The translations under genes and the position numbers were made by a program. The notes beneath the pieces are model-generated. The model made no database searches. It was not told where the DNA came from and saw only the letters and a list, made by a program, of their open reading frames with translations. From NCBI RefSeq assembly GCF_002017875.1, contig NZ_MUFV01000001.1, positions 1,079,501 to 1,143,500 of the forward strand: 64,000 nt of DNA. The letters run 5' to 3'. Below are positions 1-8,067 of the stretch, piece after piece. Position 1 is the stretch's first letter. Every line of letters starts with the position of its first letter. The DNA is from Deinococcus sp. LM3 (GTDB lineage: Bacteria; Deinococcota; Deinococci; Deinococcales; Deinococcaceae).

Positions 1-108
1 TTACTGTACCACCCGCCCGGCAATGCCTGGACCGGCGCGGGTATGCTTTGCACAGGCCCCACGCGCCGGCACCAAAGGGGCGCGGGCAGGTCCGGAGGCA
101 CTCCACCC

Positions 109-864
109 ATGAAGACCATCCTCGTGACCGGAGGCAGCGGCGTACTGGGCCGCGCCCTCCTGCCTGCCCTGGAGGGCCGCGCGGACGTGCGTGTCCTGTC
201 CCGCCACGCCGACTCCCGGCCCACGTTCCGGCCGGGCGACCTTCAGACCGGCGCGGGCCTCGCGGAGGCGCTGCGCGGCGTGGATACCGTCATTCACGCG
301 GCCAGCCAGCCGTCGCGGCCCCAGGTGGACATCGAGATGACCGGCGTGCTGCTCGCGGCGGCGCGGGAGGCGGGTGTGCGGCACGTCGTGTACGTCAGCA
401 TCGTGGGCTGCGACCGGGTGCAGGCGTTCCCGTACTACCGTGCCAAGACGCACTCGGAGGCGCTGGTCGCGGCGGGCGGCGTGCCTTTCACGGTGGTGCG
501 CGCCACGCAGTTCCATGAGTTCGTGGCGTTCCTGCTGTCCCGCCTGACCCGCGCGCCGCTGCTGCCCCTGCCGGGCCTGCCCCTCCAACCGGTGGACGTC
601 CACGCCGCCGCCGCCGGGGTGGCGCAGGTGGCGCTGGGCGACCCGCAGGGCCACGCGCCGGACCTCGTCGGCCCGCAGGTCATCCCACTCCCGGAACTGG
701 CCCGCAGCTGGGCCGACGCGACCGGTGTGCGCACCCGCGTCCTGCCCATTCCGGCCGCGCGGCGCTTCACGCCCCTGACCCGCCCGGACCTGAGCGGCGT
801 GGGCCGCACCTGGGCGCAGTGGCTCGCGCAGGAGGCCACGCGCCCCAACCCCTACGCGGGCTGA
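109..864 (+). CDS. NAD(P)-binding NmrA/SDR-type reductase
   Basis: A 251-residue protein of the atypical short-chain dehydrogenase/NmrA class. The Rossmann dinucleotide motif TGGSGVLG lies at residues 7-14, and an acidic/Arg stretch after the second strand (VLSRHADS) fits NAD(P) binding. A YYRAK segment near residue 109 is where SDRs often carry the Tyr-Lys pair. Members either reduce quinones or sugars or act as redox sensors, and the substrate cannot be told here. The ATG at 109 was chosen because GGAGG sits at 94-98 and the Rossmann strand begins at once; an in-frame ATG at 43 would add a non-conserved tail. The 3' end overlaps the opposite-strand gene by 13 bp. Confidence 0.85.
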   Translation: MKTILVTGGSGVLGRALLPALEGRADVRVLSRHADSRPTFRPGDLQTGAGLAEALRGVDTVIHAASQPSRPQVDIEMTGVLLAAAREAGVRHVVYVSIVGCDRVQAFPYYRAKTHSEALVAAGGVPFTVVRATQFHEFVAFLLSRLTRAPLLPLPGLPLQPVDVHAAAAGVAQVALGDPQGHAPDLVGPQVIPLPELARSWADATGVRTRVLPIPAARRFTPLTRPDLSGVGRTWAQWLAQEATRPNPYAG

Positions 865-1670
865 GCCGGGCGGGGCGGCTGGTCGGCGTTCAGGTCCGCC
901 AGTTCCGCCTCCTGCCCACCGCGCCAGATGAACACGCGTCCGGCGCGGGCGATCAGCAGCCGCCCCCGGTGGTCGAGGTCGGCCCAGGTGGCGCCCTCCA
1001 GATCGGGTGCCGGGCCGTCCGACAGCCAGCGGTACCGGACGAAACGGTGATACCGCTGATCACAGATGAAATTCAGTTCCAGTGACCTCTTCCGCAGGGT
1101 GAACGGGTCAGCTTCACCCATGCCGATCCAGCGTCTCGGCTGATGAGTGACGTGCCAACCCGTCCGTTTCAATACGGCGAGGAAGGTATCCACCCGCAAC
1201 TTGCCCGTAGGAGGCAGGACCTCAAAACCCGGCGGGCGAATCAGTTGCTGTCTCGGGAGGTCGGTGTGGTTGACCAGGATCGTCCGCGAGTCCCGGAACG
1301 CGCCGCCACCGCTCCAGCCGTCCGAGGCATTCCACAGGCCGATGGCGTGAACCTGCGGCGGTTTCGATAGGGCCGTCCAGTCGTACATGGTCACGCCGTA
1401 GCGTTCCATTGCCAGCGCCTGCTGCCGCTTCGATTCGTTCTGCGCGTGGTACAGCAGGTGCTCGCCGTCGGGCGAGAGGTCGCTCATCCACTCGTACAGC
1501 CGTCCCTGGAACCACGATCCGGGCGTCAGGGTGTCCGTGGCGGTGTCCCACAGGTACACGCGCGTCCAGCGTGAAGGGCCGCGCCGGAAGAGCACCACGC
1601 GGTCGGCCTCGCTGGCAAGCAGCCCCCAGATGCGCGCCGGGGCGGGGGGCGTTCCCACGTGTCCTGTCAT
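852..1670 (-). CDS. Hypothetical protein coupled to Sir2
   Basis: A 272-residue protein I do not recognise. It has no signal peptide or membrane segment. Stretches such as VYLWDTATDTLTPG and DLSPDGEHLLYHAQ resemble beta-propeller blades of the WD/TolB kind, so a partial propeller fold is possible, but no complete repeat set is visible. Its ATG overlaps the stop codon of the Sir2 gene (ATGA, 1667-1670), so the two are almost certainly translated from one message. The Sir2 deacylase may therefore have this protein as a partner or client; that is inference from gene order only. Confidence 0.75.
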   Translation of the reverse strand: MTGHVGTPPAPARIWGLLASEADRVVLFRRGPSRWTRVYLWDTATDTLTPGSWFQGRLYEWMSDLSPDGEHLLYHAQNESKRQQALAMERYGVTMYDWTALSKPPQVHAIGLWNASDGWSGGGAFRDSRTILVNHTDLPRQQLIRPPGFEVLPPTGKLRVDTFLAVLKRTGWHVTHQPRRWIGMGEADPFTLRKRSLELNFICDQRYHRFVRYRWLSDGPAPDLEGATWADLDHRGRLLIARAGRVFIWRGGQEAELADLNADQPPRPAQPA

Positions 1671-2401
1671 TCCAGCAGCGCGGCGAGTCCGCGTGACGCG
1701 ACGTCCCGGATGGCGTAGGTCATCTGGTGCGAGATCCCGGTCTCGGTGGGATTGATCTCGATGGCGATCCCGCCGCGCCGCAGCGTCTCGGCGGCCAGTC
1801 CGGCGGCGGGGTAAACGGCCCCGCTGGTGCCGATGACCAGCGCGACCTCGGCGGCGGCGAAAGCGTCCTGCGCGGCTTCCAGGGCGTCCTCGGGCAGGAG
1901 TTCGCCGAACCAGACGACGTTGGGCCGCATGCGGTTCCCGAGCGGGGAGGTGGGCGGCGTGACCAGTTCGGCGGGCGCGGCAAGGGGGTAGGTCTGCCCC
2001 GTCACCTCGTCCCGGCCGCTGAGGAGGTTGCCGTGCAGTTCCACGACCCGCCCGCCGTGCGCGCCGCTGCCTGCGCGGTGGTGCAGGCCGTCCACATTCT
2101 GCGTGGCGAGGAAGAAGCCCGCCCCTTTCTGTGCCTCCAGCCGCGCCAGCAGGTCGTGCGCGCCGTTCGGCTGCGCGGCCAGCACGTCGCGGTAGCGGCC
2201 CGCGTACCACTCCCAGACCATCTGGGGATCGCGGCGGTACGCGGGCGGACTGGCGAGATCCTCGGGCCGGAAGCGCGCCCAGTGCCCGGTCTGCGCGTCC
2301 CGGAAGGTGGGAATGCCGCTCTCGGCACTGACGCCCGCGCCGGTCAGCACGGCAACGCGGGAGGCGGAATGCAGGGCGGCGCGGGCAGCAGCGAGATCCA
2401 T
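1667..2401 (-). CDS. Sir2-family NAD-dependent protein deacylase
   Basis: A 244-residue sirtuin of the CobB/SIRT5 class that removes acyl groups from lysines using NAD+. Visible motifs are GAGVSAESGIPTFRD (22-35), QNVD (101-104), the catalytic His in ELHGN (His123), RPNVVWFGE (from 159) and IGTSGAVYPA. Tyr66 and Arg69 form the YxxR pair that in this class binds negatively charged acyl groups such as succinyl. The four zinc-ligand cysteines of the usual sirtuin zinc ribbon are absent: the segment after ELHGN contains no Cys. The ATG at 2401 is preceded by TACCCT and a 6-base gap, fitting a leaderless start; an upstream in-frame ATG at 2443 is less likely. Confidence 0.92.
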   Translation of the reverse strand: MDLAAARAALHSASRVAVLTGAGVSAESGIPTFRDAQTGHWARFRPEDLASPPAYRRDPQMVWEWYAGRYRDVLAAQPNGAHDLLARLEAQKGAGFFLATQNVDGLHHRAGSGAHGGRVVELHGNLLSGRDEVTGQTYPLAAPAELVTPPTSPLGNRMRPNVVWFGELLPEDALEAAQDAFAAAEVALVIGTSGAVYPAAGLAAETLRRGGIAIEINPTETGISHQMTYAIRDVASRGLAALLE

Positions 2402-2407
2402 GAGCGC

Positions 2408-2413
2408 AGGGTA
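2408..2413 (-). promoter_or_regulatory. Leaderless-type -10 hexamer of the Sir2 gene
   Basis: TACCCT on the minus strand, six bases before the Sir2 ATG. The same TANNNT arrangement recurs before many genes of this window. Confidence 0.5.
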
Positions 2414-2794
2414 GCCCGAACCCGGACGGCCACGCTGCCTCAACTCCGGCAGGGAGCAGAACGTTTCAGGACTCCCCGGTGGTGCCAGGGAGCCCTGAAG
2501 TGGGTGGGGCTGACCGTTCAGCCTGGGGGCCGCGCGCCGGAGTGACCGGGTCCGTGGGTGCCCTGCGTCCAGGATTTGATCGAGCCTTGCAAGCTTGAGC
2601 GCTGAGCGTTCATGGAAAGAGGGTTGAGAAGTGTGAAGGCTGTCACCTGAACTGTCAACTTTGAGTGTTCAGCGGCCCCCCTGTGGGGGGTTGGTGCAGA
2701 AGACATCCAGTTTCCGGAAGTCAGGGAGTTGACCACATGACCCTGTGGTCGGGGCGGTCACGGCGCGCGCCGTTCGAACGGCCAGCCCCGCGCC
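2414..2794. other. Intergenic region without a recognised gene
   Basis: About 380 bp between two minus-strand genes. It is less GC-rich than its surroundings near 2570-2680. It holds a short C6/G6 hairpin around 2680-2695 but no convincing reading frame or RNA gene. Confidence 0.5.
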
Positions 2795-3421
2795 TCACGG
2801 CACGTCGATCACCGTCAGGGCGTTACTGACACTCAGGGCCTGATCGACCTCGGCCAGAAACGCATCCACCTGGTCCGACAGCCGGTCGATGTCCGCCTGC
2901 GCATCCAGCGGGTCGAGCAGGCGCGACGCGTTGCGCTCCATGAAGGAGCGGTGCAGCGCCTCGTACTCCGCGCCGCGTGAGCCTTCCTTGCCCAGCAGCG
3001 CCTGCGCCTGCTGATCGAGGCGGTCCCCGGCCCGCTCGTTGTTCAGCTCCACCTCCCGCTGCGCGCGGGCGAGGTCGCTTCCCAGCCGCGCGATCAGCCG
3101 CTGCTCGAAGGCCACGCTGGCCTTGCGTTCGATCGCGGCAGCGACGGTGTACGTCTGCCCGGCGATCTCCACGGTGGTGCGGGCGTTGCTGGCGACCACG
3201 GCCGCCTTGATGGCCGAGCGGCGGCGCAGCAGATCCGCGACGCTCTGACGGCGGGCTCTGACACGGTCGGCGAACTCGGCGGCGCTGCGAGCCTCGCGGG
3301 GCGGCTCCCCGCCGACCGTGAAGGTCACGAAGGTCGTCTCGTCGATCAGCTTGTTGGCGCGTTTCTCCAGCAGTTTGAGTTCGCTCAGGGCCTTGGTGAT
3401 GGTCATTCGTTCACTGGACAC
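2795..3421 (-). CDS. Hypothetical helical protein
   Basis: A 208-residue, highly charged protein predicted to be almost entirely helical. It has Ala/Arg/Glu-rich segments and a short beta-type stretch (TTVEIAGQTYTVAAAIERK) in the middle. The opening MTITKALSELKLLEKRANKL is reminiscent of small proteins found in phages and mobile elements, but I cannot name a family. There is no signal peptide or membrane segment. The GTG at 3421 is chosen because GGAGGT lies six bases upstream; an ATG six codons inside is possible. It stands alone, with no phage genes beside it. Confidence 0.7.
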   Translation of the reverse strand: MSSERMTITKALSELKLLEKRANKLIDETTFVTFTVGGEPPREARSAAEFADRVRARRQSVADLLRRRSAIKAAVVASNARTTVEIAGQTYTVAAAIERKASVAFEQRLIARLGSDLARAQREVELNNERAGDRLDQQAQALLGKEGSRGAEYEALHRSFMERNASRLLDPLDAQADIDRLSDQVDAFLAEVDQALSVSNALTVIDVP

Positions 3422-3635
3422 GGGGACACCTCCGGATCAGGGCGGATCAGGGCCGGTTGGCTGCACAGGGGGACGGAAGACGGGACGTGGCAGGGCTCAT
3501 GACTGACAACGACTCGGGAACGTATGGCGGGAACCTGGGCAGCGGGAAGGCGAACGGTAGCGTCCCGCCGCCTCGGCTGTCAAGCGCGTTCCCCCGGTGG
3601 CCCGCTGCGGCCGACCGACCGGGCAACTGCAACCC
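3422..3635. other. Intergenic region without a recognised gene
   Basis: The gap upstream of the minus-strand hypothetical gene. It contains that gene's ribosome-binding site (rc of ACCTCC, 3428-3433). No supported gene, repeat or RNA is visible before the kptA terminator. Confidence 0.4.
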
Positions 3636-3663
3636 AAAACAAAAAACCCGCCTTCTCCGGCGG
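3636..3663 (-). terminator. Intrinsic terminator after kptA
   Basis: The minus strand reads a CCGCC/GGCGG hairpin (3648-3652 with 3659-3663) followed by TTTTTTGTTTT. It lies about 100 bp past the kptA stop. Confidence 0.7.
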
Positions 3664-3766
3664 TGATAAGAAAAGGATACCCCGGTATGCAGGCGGCGTC
3701 AACCCCCGCCACGCGGCCTGATTTACGCCGTCCAGCACGCCAACAACTGAGCCGCGCTTTCAGGTC

Positions 3767-4282
3767 TTATGCACCGTCGATGAACGCGGGTGGCACCGTG
3801 TCCACCAGCCACACGCCGTTCTCGCTGACGAAGAACAGGTGCCCGGCGGTGTGCATCTCCCCTGCCCGGATGATCAGGATGACGGGTGGGCCGCGCCGCG
3901 CACCGACGCGCCGGGCGGTGTCGGGGTCGGGCGAGAGGTGGACGTGGTGGCGGTTCATGGGCTGTAGTCCACCCTCGCGGATGGCGGAGAGGGCGCCCGC
4001 GTGCGTGCCGTGATACAGCCGCGCGGGTGGGCTGGCGGGCTGGAGTTGCAGGTCGACGGGCACGCTGTGCCCCTGGTTGGCGCGGATGTGGTCGCCGCGC
4101 AGGCTGAAGCGCCCCTTGTCGCAGTGAGTCACGACGGCTTCGACCTGCGCGCGGGTGGCGTTCAGGTGCCTCAGCAGCGGCGCGAGCGGCACCCAGCCGC
4201 CGGGCGCGAGGGTCAGGCCCGCCTCGTGCGGGGCGTGGCGCAACAGGTACGAGAGGCGCCGGGAGAGGACGGGGTCGGTCAT
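3767..4282 (-). CDS. kptA: RNA 2'-phosphotransferase KptA/Tpt1
   Basis: A 171-residue member of the KptA/Tpt1 family, which transfers an internal RNA 2'-phosphate to NAD+, giving ADP-ribose 1'',2''-cyclic phosphate and nicotinamide. The N-terminal winged domain has the signature RRLSYLLRHAP. The C-terminal ADP-ribosyltransferase-like domain has IRANQGHSV, LYHGT and HHVHLS, which carry the conserved Arg/His/Arg catalytic set. Length is normal for bacteria (about 170-185). Bacteria lack the tRNA splicing that needs this activity in eukaryotes, so its natural substrate is uncertain. It is monocistronic, with its own terminator downstream. Confidence 0.95.
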   Translation of the reverse strand: MTDPVLSRRLSYLLRHAPHEAGLTLAPGGWVPLAPLLRHLNATRAQVEAVVTHCDKGRFSLRGDHIRANQGHSVPVDLQLQPASPPARLYHGTHAGALSAIREGGLQPMNRHHVHLSPDPDTARRVGARRGPPVILIIRAGEMHTAGHLFFVSENGVWLVDTVPPAFIDGA

Positions 4283-4348
4283 GCGCCCAGTCTGCGCGGG
4301 GTGAGGCGGGTGGGGGATCGGCCAGTTGGCGCAGACTGAATGGCTTGG

Positions 4349-6187
4349 TTACAGGTGCCGGGCGAGGTAGTCGGCGATGAGCCCGGTGGTGCGGATGCGG
4401 GCGGCGGGGTCGGCGGTGCCGTGGCCCTGGTCGTCGAATTCCACGTACTCGTAGTCCTGGCCTTCGTGTTTGCCGGTGGCGTTCAGGGCGTCGCGGAAGC
4501 TCCGGGCCTGATTGATCGGGCAGCGGGGGTCGTTGGTGCCGTGCAGGATGAGCAGGTGAGCTTTGAGGTTCGCGGCGTGGGTGATGGCGCTGCGGTCGCG
4601 CCAGAGCCCGGCGTGCTCGTCGGGGTGGCCCATCATGGTGCGGAAGTAGTAGGCGAGCTGAGGGATGTCGCGGTTGTTGTCGGCGTGCAACTGGTGCAGG
4701 TCGGTGATGCCGACGATGGGGATGGCGACTTTGAACAGGTCGGGGTGTTTGACGGGCGCAAGGTACGAGAGGTAGCCGCCGTAGCTTCCGCCATACAGAC
4801 CGATGCGGGCGGGATCGACGTGGGGAAGCGTGGCGAGGTACGAGGCGGCGGCGGCGATGTCCTGTAGGTCGCGGCCGCCCCAGTCGCGCAGGTTCGCGTC
4901 TCGCCAGGGGGTGCCGTAGCCGGTGCTGCCGCGCACGTTGGGGCAGATGACGGTGTAACCGAGGCTGACGAGGTATTGCACCTCGTCGTCGAAGGTGCGG
5001 AAGAACTGCGCGGTGGGGCCGCCGTGCGCTTGCACGAGGGCGGGGTGGCGGACAGTCGGGTCGAGGCCTGCGGGCGTGTAGAGGATGGCGGGGACCTGGA
5101 CCTGCGGGTCGTGGGCGCTGGGGCTGGGGTAGTGGATGTACTGGCCGGGCGTGAACTGCCCGGGGTTCAGGGAGCCGTATTCGGCGGGGATCAGGGTGCC
5201 GGTGGTGTCGGTGGTCAGGTCGTACAGGAGGACGTCCGCGCGGGTGGTGGTGGTGGAGTGGCCCACGAGCAGCTGCTGCCCGAGGGCGTACTGGGTGCCG
5301 CTGCACAGGCCCGGCGGCAGGTGCAGGGGGCGGGGGGCGACCGTGTCCAGGCTGTACAGCAGTGGCGTGAGGGTGCTGTCGGCGTTACGGGTGACGCTCA
5401 GCCACTGGCCGTCCGGGCTGATGCGGCCGGAGGTTTCTTCGGGTCCGCCTTCGGGCGTGAACCACTTCACCTCGCCGCTGGTCAGGTCGAGCAGACCGGC
5501 GCGGCCGTGCCCGGCGGCGTCGCTGGCGGCGGTCAGGTGCGTGCCGTCCGGGTGCCAGTGTCCGACGCTCTCGCGGGTGCCTTCCTGAACGTGCAGCACG
5601 CGGCGCATCCCCGTGCCGTCGGCGTTCATGACGTACCCGTCCATGTTGCGCAGGTCGGGACTCTCGTTGGTGTTCAGGCTGATGCGGCGGCCGTCGGGGC
5701 TGTAAGCGACCGCCTGGGTGCTGTTGGGCTGCGTGGTCAGGGGCGTCCAGGCGTCCTCGCCGCTGCGGGTCAGGTCGTACTGCCAGACGTTCATCTGACC
5801 GCCGCGCGTGGAGTTCACGAGCAGGCGCGTGCCGTCCGGGTGGGCATGCACGGGGAAGTCCATGCTGCCGGGCTGGTGGTGCAGGGCGCGCACTTCGCCG
5901 GTGTCCAGGGTGAGGACGTGCAGGGCGGTGCGTTCGTTCCCGTCGTGGTCCCAGGCGAGGAACAGGGCGCGGCTGTCGGCACTCCAGACGGGGGCGCTGC
6001 GGGGGGTGGCGGGGGCCTGCCCGCTGGTGTGCTGGCGGCGCTCGCGGGTGCGCAGGTGCAGGCTGCACAGTTCCATGCGGCCGCTGCGGTTGTCGTAGTA
6101 CGCGACGTGCTCACCGTCCGGCGAGACGGTCAGGCCCATCGTGATGGGCAGGGTGACGAGTTCCTCCAGCGGCAGTGGGGTGGGCAT
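4349..6187 (-). CDS. S9 family (prolyl oligopeptidase-type) peptidase
   Basis: A 612-residue serine peptidase of the S9 acylaminoacyl-peptidase/dipeptidyl-peptidase type. The first ~350 residues form a beta-propeller with repeated SPDG motifs (LTVSPDGEHVAYYD, VAYSPDGRRISL, RISPDGQWLSVT). The alpha/beta-hydrolase domain follows. Its nucleophile is Ser468 in GLYGGSYGGYLSY, the Asp is probably in HGTNDPRCP, and the His is in FDDQGHGTA near the C terminus. No signal peptide is seen, so it is probably a cytosolic oligopeptidase. It is divergent from the carboxypeptidase gene, with only 62 bp between the starts. Confidence 0.93.
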   Translation of the reverse strand: MPTPLPLEELVTLPITMGLTVSPDGEHVAYYDNRSGRMELCSLHLRTRERRQHTSGQAPATPRSAPVWSADSRALFLAWDHDGNERTALHVLTLDTGEVRALHHQPGSMDFPVHAHPDGTRLLVNSTRGGQMNVWQYDLTRSGEDAWTPLTTQPNSTQAVAYSPDGRRISLNTNESPDLRNMDGYVMNADGTGMRRVLHVQEGTRESVGHWHPDGTHLTAASDAAGHGRAGLLDLTSGEVKWFTPEGGPEETSGRISPDGQWLSVTRNADSTLTPLLYSLDTVAPRPLHLPPGLCSGTQYALGQQLLVGHSTTTTRADVLLYDLTTDTTGTLIPAEYGSLNPGQFTPGQYIHYPSPSAHDPQVQVPAILYTPAGLDPTVRHPALVQAHGGPTAQFFRTFDDEVQYLVSLGYTVICPNVRGSTGYGTPWRDANLRDWGGRDLQDIAAAASYLATLPHVDPARIGLYGGSYGGYLSYLAPVKHPDLFKVAIPIVGITDLHQLHADNNRDIPQLAYYFRTMMGHPDEHAGLWRDRSAITHAANLKAHLLILHGTNDPRCPINQARSFRDALNATGKHEGQDYEYVEFDDQGHGTADPAARIRTTGLIADYLARHL

Positions 6188-6236
6188 GCGGGCAGTCTGA
6201 CATCCGGTCGGCGTGCGATCTGCCGCAGGTGCGCGG

Positions 6237-6242
6237 TACGCT
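6237..6242 (+). promoter_or_regulatory. Leaderless-type -10 hexamer of the M32 carboxypeptidase
   Basis: TACGCT, seven bases before the ATG at 6250, with no ribosome-binding site between. Confidence 0.5.
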
Positions 6243-6249
6243 GCGGTTC

Positions 6250-7752
6250 ATGACACAGCATGAGACGTGGGTGGCGCTGCGGGCGCACTGGCAGGAGCTG
6301 GCGGACCTGGGTGGAATCGGGGCGCTGCTGGGGTGGGATCAGAGTACGTACCTGCCGCGTGGGGGGGCGGCGGGGCGGGCGCGGCAGCGGGCGCTGCTGT
6401 CGGGTCTGCGGCACGCGCGGGCGACGGACGCGGGGTACGGGCGACTGCTGGATCAGGCGGGCGCGCTGGATCTGGGGCCGGTGGAGGCGCGGATGCTGGC
6501 GGTGGCGCGGCGGGATTTCGAGCGGGCGACGCGCCTGCCGGGTGAGTTCGTGCGGGCGTCGGCGCAGCATGCCGGTGAGAGTTACGCGGCGTGGGTGGAG
6601 GCGCGGCCCGCGAACGACTGGGCGCGGATGGTGCCGCTGCTGGAGCGGACGCTGGACCTGAGCGTGCAGCGCGCCGCGTACTTCCCGGAGTTCGCGGACC
6701 CGATGGATTTCTTCGTGGACGCCTCGGATGAGGGCATGACGGCCGCGCAGGTGGACGCGGTGTTCGCGGAGTTGCGCGCGGCGCTGGTCCCGCTGGTGGA
6801 CGCGGTCGCGGCGGCCCCGGCGCCCCGCATGGACTTCCTGGAGCGCGAGTACCCGGTTCACACGCAGTTGCGACTGGGTGAGGAGATCGGGGCGCTGTAC
6901 GGGTACGATTTCGCGCGGGGGCGGCAGGACCTGACGGCGCATCCGTTCATGACGCGGCTGGGCGCGCGGGACGTGCGGATCACGACGCGGGCGCAGCCGA
7001 ACGACCCGACGGACGCGCTGTACTCGACGCTGCACGAGGTGGGGCACGCGCTGTACGAGCAGGGCGTGGCGGACGACCTGCTGGACACGCCGCTGGGCGG
7101 CGGCGTGAGTGCCGGGGTGCATGAGAGCCAGTCGCGGCTGTGGGAGAACCTGGTGGGGCGGTCGCGGGCGTTCTGGGCCGGGCAGTTCGGGCGGATGCGC
7201 GACGCCTTCCCCGAGCAGCTGGCCGACGTGACCGAGGAGGAGATGTTCCGCGCGGTGAACGTGGTGCGCCGCAGCCTGATCCGCACGGACGCGGACGAGC
7301 TGACGTACAACCTGCACGTGATCACCCGCTACGAGCTGGAGCGGCAACTGCTGGGCGGGTCGCTGGCGGTCTCTGATCTGGCGGACGCGTGGCACGCGGC
7401 GTACGAGGCGAACCTGGGGCTGCGCGCCCCGAGTCACGTGGACGGCGTGCTTCAGGACGTGCACTGGTTCAGCGGCGGGATCGGCGGGGTGTTCCAGGGG
7501 TACACGCTGGGGAACGTGCTGAGCGCGCAGTTCTACGCCTCGGCCAGCGCCGCGAATCCTGGGCTGGAGGCGGACATCGCGCGCGGCGAGTTCGGGCGAC
7601 TGCACGGCTGGCTGCGTGAGCACGTGTACGCGCCGGGCCGGACGTTCACGCCGAACGAACTGGTGGAACGCGCGACCGGGCAGGGCATGACGGCCGCGCC
7701 TTACCTCGCGTACCTGCGCGGGAAGTACACGGAGCTGTACGGCCTGAGCTGA
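6250..7752 (+). CDS. M32 family metallocarboxypeptidase (Taq type)
   Basis: A 500-residue zinc carboxypeptidase of the thermostable M32 (TaqCP) family, which trims C-terminal residues from peptides in the cytosol. The metal site is HEVGH at residues 262-266, with the third ligand Glu in HESQSRLWEN (His291-Glu292). The family segments LGWDQSTYLP (N-terminal) and DDLLDTPLGGGVSAGVHES are present. Length matches the family norm of ~500. The start was set at the ATG after a TANNNT hexamer because upstream in-frame codons are not conserved. Its TGA stop shares a base with repeat copy A. Confidence 0.95.
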   Translation: MTQHETWVALRAHWQELADLGGIGALLGWDQSTYLPRGGAAGRARQRALLSGLRHARATDAGYGRLLDQAGALDLGPVEARMLAVARRDFERATRLPGEFVRASAQHAGESYAAWVEARPANDWARMVPLLERTLDLSVQRAAYFPEFADPMDFFVDASDEGMTAAQVDAVFAELRAALVPLVDAVAAAPAPRMDFLEREYPVHTQLRLGEEIGALYGYDFARGRQDLTAHPFMTRLGARDVRITTRAQPNDPTDALYSTLHEVGHALYEQGVADDLLDTPLGGGVSAGVHESQSRLWENLVGRSRAFWAGQFGRMRDAFPEQLADVTEEEMFRAVNVVRRSLIRTDADELTYNLHVITRYELERQLLGGSLAVSDLADAWHAAYEANLGLRAPSHVDGVLQDVHWFSGGIGGVFQGYTLGNVLSAQFYASASAANPGLEADIARGEFGRLHGWLREHVYAPGRTFTPNELVERATGQGMTAAPYLAYLRGKYTELYGLS

Positions 7753-7886
7753 TACGGACTCCGATTGAATGGCTTGTAGAGCCGTTCAATCCGAGCGGAT
7801 GCGAGTAAGAGAGAAACGGGTTCCGGACGTGGAGTGGGCAGATCGGTGGTGTTCCGATCTGTCAACGAAACAGACGGAATCCGTTT
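7752..7886 (-). repeat. Structured dispersed repeat, copy A
   Basis: A 135 bp copy, reversed relative to copies B-D. It has near-identical termini (ATACGGACTCCG at the left end; rc of ACGGATTCCG at the right) and two internal hairpins. The arms GATTGAA/TTCAATC and CAGATCGG/CCGATCTG are visible. It starts exactly at the stop codon of the carboxypeptidase gene. Confidence 0.85.
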
Positions 7887-7898
7887 GAGCGACGCGCG

Positions 7899-7941
7899 AA
7901 AAAAGGGCCGCCCGGCCGGGGGAACATCGGCGGGCGGCCCT
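7899..7941 (-). terminator. Intrinsic terminator of the phosphodiesterase gene
   Basis: An 11 bp stem, AGGGCCGCCCG with CGGGCGGCCCT (7904-7914/7931-7941). On the minus strand it is followed by a run of T, placed downstream of the gene ending at 8068. Confidence 0.75.
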
Positions 7942-8067
7942 GGGTTGGGGGTGTGGGGGCTGGGCAGGGCGCGGGGGATCACCGCACAGGGTCTGCCGGT
8001 CCGGATTTCAGTGTCCTACACAGAGTATGGCGGGATTCTGACAGCGGCGGTGGGCCGCCTGTGAGGC

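Noticed and set aside
2795..3421. Prophage remnant
   Set aside because: The protein looks phage-like at its start, but there is no integrase, structural gene or attachment site nearby.
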